Source: Dipetalonema caudispina
Lineage: Eukaryota; Nematoda; Chromadorea; Rhabditida; Onchocercidae
Length of the DNA stretch: 64,000 bases
Direction of reading: 5' to 3'
NCBI GenBank assembly: GCA_013365325.1
Contig: JABVXV010000130.1
Coordinates: 1-64,000, forward strand
Each line of letters opens with the position of its first letter. Within the stretch, counting starts at the first letter, position 1. Below are positions 58,750 through 64,000 of the stretch, in pieces. The notes beneath the pieces are model-generated. The model did not search any database. It was given only the letters and a program-made list of their open reading frames with translations, and was not told where the DNA came from. The translations under genes and the position numbers were made by a program.

Positions 58750-60947
58750 TTCTTTGTGCAACTGGTCACCTTATAGCTGTCTTGATTTTACCCTGTTTTT
58801 GCATTAGCTTTCTCTGGAAGAAAATACAAATTGAGTACTTTTATTGTTGTGATTTACAGTCTAAGGTTCTCTTTTTATTACGAAAAAGTTTTTGAACTTT
58901 TAATCTCAGGCTTTAACGTTGCATTTTTCCTTTACTTTTTTTTTCAGTTAAACTTGTCTTCTCTTTACTGTTTACCGATATTGTTCAAAATAAATAATCT
59001 TTTTGAGCAACGATTTTTGAAATCGTTTCTTTCCTGTAAGATATGCGCCGTACTGCAACTTTTTTGATTTTGATCGAGAATTTAGAAAGGGAACACGTAG
59101 TACGTGAAAGCTAACAGTGCCGGAATGTATAGGAAGGAATCGACTCTTGTCCAGCGGCATAGATGAAATATATGCAAATGTCGAACAACAATTTTTCTGG
59201 ATAACTCTGAAAGTTAGATATCTTTTTGAGATAAAATCTCAGATCGAATGGGATATGTCACCATCCTTTGACAAGATTTCAATAATTTGTGAATTTTTTT
59301 GATATGTATATAAATCAAATCGTGGGGAAATGGACGAAACATAAGAAAGATACTAAACTAACAACACCTGGGTTATTTCTTAGGAAGAACGGTAAAAAAT
59401 TACTATAGATTTGGAGGAATTTCTCACGTCGTAGTTTCTTTCATCTCGTTGTTGTATGTATACCCACCTAATTTCATCCTATCCACTAAATTATATTACT
59501 TTCATCCAATTGCTACTTCCCATAACTACCAAGTCTTAATCTGACTTCTGTTTTTTTTCAAAGACTTATGGATTCTCAAAATATTTGACTTGATTGATGA
59601 CAATCCTTTCACTACATACTGTTTATAGGTAGAAATCACCTACAGCAATTGGTATTTAACCTGGATTTCAATTTAAAAAATGCCATTATATTTACATTGA
59701 TAGAATCTGTGAAAGAAATATCATACATGGTACATTTAATCCATTTTACAACATAATATCTGATTTACATTATTACTGATAGATGATACTTGGTGTCGGT
59801 CAGATGTCGTAATAGCGTGATACTGTTAAGGATATCAATAAGATCAAAAGGAGCGAATAAATTAATATTACAAAATTTATATTAATCATAGAATTGTTAT
59901 TATTGATGGTAGTGTAATACAGGAATAACGATGATAATAAAATGATAATGACTAAAGATAATCAGCAGTGATGGTTAATAGTAATGAGCAAACGATAGTT
60001 TGGAATGAAATATGTTGAATTTTATTTGAGAATATTACAACTTCAGAGTTACCAGCCAATTTTTAGTATTATTAATACTATTTGGATTCATTGTCATAAA
60101 TAATTATGATATGCTTATTGATATAATGATTTATTCAAGCAATAAAGCATTTGATGATTCATTTGAAACATTGTGAAATATTTTTTTGATTTCTATAATC
60201 GAAGTCCCGATCTACATCATCACAAATTACGAAAATTGAAGCATGATCCTCAATTTGGATCATTATCCCAGTATGCAAGCAAACGGAATAGAGAAATATC
60301 ATCGTACTTTTCTATGATTGGAACTCAGCATCATTAAATTATCTGGAAAATTAATTACAATATGCAATATCTATTATAGTATTAATTAAAATATTGTCTA
60401 AATTGTCAATGTGTAGTATTAGAGTTGGCCATTATTAATTTATGAAATGACATGAGTGTCTTTACCAGGAATGCAAATTTAGGAATGTGAGAAATTTTCA
60501 AAATTTCAAGAAATGCGATCGTAACTGTGGAATTCGGTTGTAGTCATATAGATAAAATTGCTGATTGATTTGATTTAAAATATCCTTTTAACTTAAATTA
60601 TCAATAATATTAATCAATCAATCATAAAGGAAAACAGTGAATTTGATAGCAATAGAGTTAATTATAACTGAAAAAGAATTCATATATGAAAAATGGTATG
60701 AAAAGGAATTGGAAGTTTTTAAAGGCGTTTGACAATGGTCAGGTTTGAATATTCAGGTTTACTTTCCCTTTGATTTATATGAATTGGAATAATTCTACTA
60801 TCTTACTTCAATCTTTAACTGAATTATCTTTTTTTCATATGTCCATCTTACTTAACCATTTTCATTTATTTCGTTCTTAGTAAATAATAAGGTAGATTTC
60901 GATTTTCAACAAATTTGCAGAATCGACAGTTTTTTTTTTCTTTTTAG
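58750..60947. other. Intergenic region
   Basis: About 2.2 kb of AT-rich sequence after LSM2. Open frames at 58831-59067 and 59117-59302 have no splice support or recognisable content. Confidence 0.5.
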
Positions 60948-61168
60948 TAAAAAAGTATTTAGCTTCTAAAGTGATCGCAAGCACGCAAAAAAGATTAGGT
61001 GAAGTATTTGATGAAGTGAAGTATTTATTGAAAAAGGCGAAAGGATTTCCACCGACAGATAAGTATTATTTAACATTTTGAAAAATAGAGGTAAACAGTA
61101 GAAAATATTACCGATCTATTTTGTGTAGGATAATTCGAACAGAAAATAATCATTGTAAAGACAAAGAG
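60948..61168 (+). CDS. Two exon-like blocks of an unidentified gene
   Basis: Block 60948-61062 follows CTTTTTAG and reads KKYLASKVIASTQKRLGEVF then DEVKYLLKKAKGFPPTDK. It ends at a GT in phase 2 and meets block 61129-61168 (IIRTENNHCKDKE), which ends in GAG|GTATGT. The 66-base intron and matching phases suggest real exons of a small Lys-rich protein. No start exon in phase was found upstream (a nearby MKRNWKFLKAFDNGQ at 60698-60742 is in the wrong phase) and no downstream exon either. Confidence 0.3.
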
Positions 61169-62859
61169 GTATGTCACTTCTGACTTTCTAAAAATTTTTA
61201 ACTTTCATTATTAAATTTATAACCATTAGAGTACTACTTTCTACCGTTAATTTAAAATTCGTTAAGCCTAAAATAATTTGCACGCATGCTCATGCAATGT
61301 TAAGCAAAATACCATAAGCATACATATATATGTATGATTAATTCTAAAACTAATGCAGAATGTTTGCATGCTCATTTATTTTTTTGTATGCATGCTGCAG
61401 TACTATATTTTATAATATCAACAAAGTGGCTATGCAGTTATAATTAAAGAACAATTCATCGTCTGTCGTGCATACAGTAATTCCGAAGTATGTACAGTAA
61501 TTCCGATTCTGAAATATGTACAGTAACTGTGAAATATCTGAAGTATTCCTGGAACGCATATACAACAAGCTAGAGACATTTCACCTCCAACAATATACAG
61601 TAATCCCGACTAACGGAGATCAGGATACAGTAGTAATTCTTCCGTTAAGATAAACGGAAGTACAATAATAATCCTCGGATATGATTCCAGAATGTTCCAG
61701 GATTGCTGTAATTGTAACATGCACGTACGCCGTTTAACTAATTTGCATACAGCATGAGATCATGCCATAACGTCCAGACAAAAACATTCCATTCCATTGT
61801 TTGTCATTATAACGATTGGTTGGTTACTGATTGTTCATTATTTTAAGGTGTAATTTAGGGATTGTTCACGTCCAAACGTGTGTTACGTTATTACGTTTGT
61901 TATATTTTTAAAGGTCTAGAACTTATGTAATGTAACTAAAACATTACTTATGCTACTGTTGATTGATTTTTTTAATTGTTCCGTGTAACTATGTGAATGT
62001 TAGCGCGAAATATGTACGTATTTTATAGTTTACGCTAAACTCCTATGTTTCTATTTCTATTATGTTTGTGATTAATACTTGGAAATGTACGCATTCTCTT
62101 GCGTAAATATAAAAATATAATTTTGTTCCGTTGGCTCATCCGCCAGAAACGTACGTGTTTTGGTGTATAAGTCAATCCTCCGTAATTTCATCCTTTTACA
62201 TTTCCATTAAAAAAAACCGACATTGAAAATAATAGACAAACGAATATTATGAGTTAAGGGTTCAGTTCAGAATTTGAAATCATTCATAGTGTTGCCAAAA
62301 ATTGCCTTGTAAAGTGATAGTCATCATCTTTACACGCATTGCTCATCGAAAAGGCGAGATGGGATATATAATATTTAGGGCAAACTTTTTAATAGTACTT
62401 ATCATTAATTATTATCTCTGATAAAAAGCTTCTAAATTGAGGAAGATAAGCGCTGATAAGAAAGGAAGGGAACTGTTACTGTACGGGAAGAAGGATAGAA
62501 CAGGTTTAAAAAATGTTGATTTGCATATATGAACAGAAGAGAGAATGACTTGAATGATATTTCAATTGAGATACTGGAAAAATAGCTAATCCCTCCATTT
62601 AAGATGACAGTATAATAATCCTAATTTATCTATCAAAAATGAGAGAAAATTTGATTAATAATGAGTTAGTTAATGGATAGCGTGTATGCGTATGCATGTG
62701 AATTGCTTCATTTCATTTGTTTGCTGTTCGTATTGTGCGAGTTGAAAAGAATTGTAGAACGATTCATCCACGACGGTACCAGAACAACAACAACAACAAC
62801 GACGACATCGTAGTGACAGCAGCAAGACAGGTGGCAACGCGACACGATACAGAGGAATC
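61169..62859. other. Intergenic region with repeat-like sequence
   Basis: After the exon-like blocks comes the TACAGTA-rich stretch at 61473-61665. From 61700 to 62160 follow several TTACGT/ACGTA motifs. From 62690 GC content rises toward the next start codon, with a (CAA)/(CGA) run at 62783-62805, probably 5' UTR. Confidence 0.45.
61473..61665. mobile_element. Possible pogo/Tigger-like DNA transposon remnant
   Basis: TACAGTA occurs five times (61473, 61493, 61519, 61596, 61626), the first four at the start of related units such as TACAGTAATTCCGAAGTATG. The fourth reads TACAGTAATCCCGACTAACGG-like, close in style to pogo/Tigger termini, and is followed by CTTCCGTTAAGATAAACGGAAG, itself an inverted repeat. 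No transposase is present. Confidence 0.3.
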
Positions 62860-63888
62860 ATGTCATCCAGCAAAAAGTGCATTGCACCAATAGCCCGAGA
62901 TACGCCACCCTCACGAACTGTGAGTTTCAATGAATTAAGTGGTGGCAAGGAAGGGGCGCGGATGTCCCTCAGTGTGGAAGAACTCGCGCTGTTGGATGAA
63001 ATTCAACGTCGAGGACGAGTCAATTCTTCCACAGTAAGTTATTCAGTTTGACCGAAGAAGGAGCAGTGAGATATTATAGTGCTAATACCGTGCATCATAA
63101 GGAGATTCAGTAGATTATAGTAATCTAACCTGGATGAATCTTATGAATCCAACTTAGATTGGCGTTATATAACGTGTTGATCAAAATGTGTGAATTTAAT
63201 CTGAATTTATTTCATACAGGATTGCAATATTGTGATCGGTATCCATTTGCTTTAGGGCTTGCGAACAGGGAAGATCAGTGTTTCGGAATTAATGGGATGT
63301 GGCGATAAAAACGCCGACAAGAAGAGACGAAAAAAAGATCGAAGTGGCTCGCTAGTGATTGAAAACAACAATGACCGCCACAACCGTGCACCGTCGATGG
63401 TTGAAACATCAAGTCACGGAATATCAGTCGATCCCGCCACTCTTCTTGATGTTGCAGGATGGAAGATTCCTCCACTACCACCAGGACTTGTCTCAATAAG
63501 TAACTTTTTCGATTATTTGTTTGTCATTCATCTCAGCAAGACAATGATCGCTTACCTTAATACTTTTATTGGGATTAATTATAGTTAATATGTCGTTATT
63601 CTGAACATTGTTATTATGGATTATTCCAATAGAGTAAACGGTGTTGTGTCCATAGATGTAACTTTTCCAAAGAAAGTATTGCAAGTTATTAACTAAAAAA
63701 AAAAGATATTCCTTTGATATTTTTTTGTTTCTCTTATAGCTCATGAAGCAGATCGTCGTCCATATCCATCAGCTCTTCCCACATGTATATTTGAAAAAGC
63801 GATGAAAGCAGCTGCAATCGTTCACGCCGGTTCACAACTATCACCTTTATCTACTGGACATAATACTGCTGGTACAGTTGTTTCTTAA
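62860..63888 (+). CDS. Unrecognised protein at the right edge
   Basis: Three exons join in phase: 62860-63033, 63256-63499 and 63740 onward. The start ATG follows a CAA/CGA-rich leader. The product begins MSSSKKCIAPIARDTPPSRT, has a helical stretch (SVEELALLDEIQRRGRVNSS), a Lys/Arg cluster (DKKRRKKDR), then WKIPPLPPGLVSI and a segment with CIFEKAMKAAAIVHAG. Base composition is clearly richer in GC than the surroundings, as in a conserved gene. Exon 3 either runs to a TAA at 63886-63888 (188 residues) or is cut at 63871 by a GTACAG donor and continues outside the window. No family or function recognised. Confidence 0.65.
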
Positions 63889-64000
63889 TGTAAAAAAAAT
63901 AGTTTATCGGAATGGAAGAAAGATTTCAAATTTTATTGAAAGATAAGTTACACTAAATTGAAATATTTTCGACTGAGAAAGTGATAAGAATGACATTATC

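Overview
The window is strongly AT-rich eukaryotic DNA. Its genes are broken into many short exons (mostly 60-250 nt) separated by AT-rich introns. Splice acceptors look like TTTTCAG or TTTTTAG, and several start codons lie a few bases after such an acceptor with no coding exon before them, as expected for spliced-leader trans-splicing. A cuticle collagen with the RxKR/Gly-X-Y layout, a SulP/SLC26 transporter and a clear LSM2 fit a nematode. Intron length and base composition suggest a filarial or other spirurid worm; this is an inference, not a species call.

Layout, left to right. 167-2358 (+) is the 3' part of a four-helix membrane protein. 2799-4440 (-) is the 3' part of a gene with a WH2-like motif followed by a short hydrophobic segment and an acidic tail, as in actin nucleation-promoting factors. 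5613-8124 (+) is a cuticle collagen. 8727-10586 (-) is a Lys/Glu-rich protein with an acidic C-terminus. 12743-15079 (+) is pICln (CLNS1A). 17012-21258 (+) is a secreted precursor whose C-terminus looks like an IL-17-type cystine knot. 23265-25618 (+) is taxilin. 27728-33245 (+) is a SulP/SLC26 anion transporter. 35078-38059 (+) is a membrane-anchored protein with two tandem METTL24-like domains. 39378-40813 (+) is a Cys-type glutathione peroxidase. 42609-43945 (+) is a small zinc-ribbon protein of unknown function. 45615-52838 (+) is the mitochondrial helicase Twinkle. 54526-57222 (+) is the tRNA-splicing endonuclease subunit TSEN34. 58062-58749 (+) is LSM2. 60948-61168 (+) holds two exon-like blocks of uncertain status. 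62860-63888 or beyond (+) is an unrecognised gene at the right edge. Exon joins were checked by hand for frame and phase; all listed models stay open, except one problem junction in TSEN34.

The genes do not form one pathway. Several act in RNA biology: pICln (Sm/LSm assembly), LSM2 (U6 snRNP and mRNA decay) and TSEN34 (tRNA splicing). Twinkle, TSEN34 and LSM2 lie head to tail and could be co-transcribed, but the gaps (about 1.7 and 0.8 kb) are long for a nematode operon. The most interesting items are the IL-17-like ligand, a diverged duplicate of exon 4 inside a glutathione peroxidase intron, a phase-0/phase-0 Cys4 cassette inside Twinkle, a long pre-miRNA-like hairpin at 38963-39040, two probable GC-AG introns, and an LSM2 first exon that codes only for Met.
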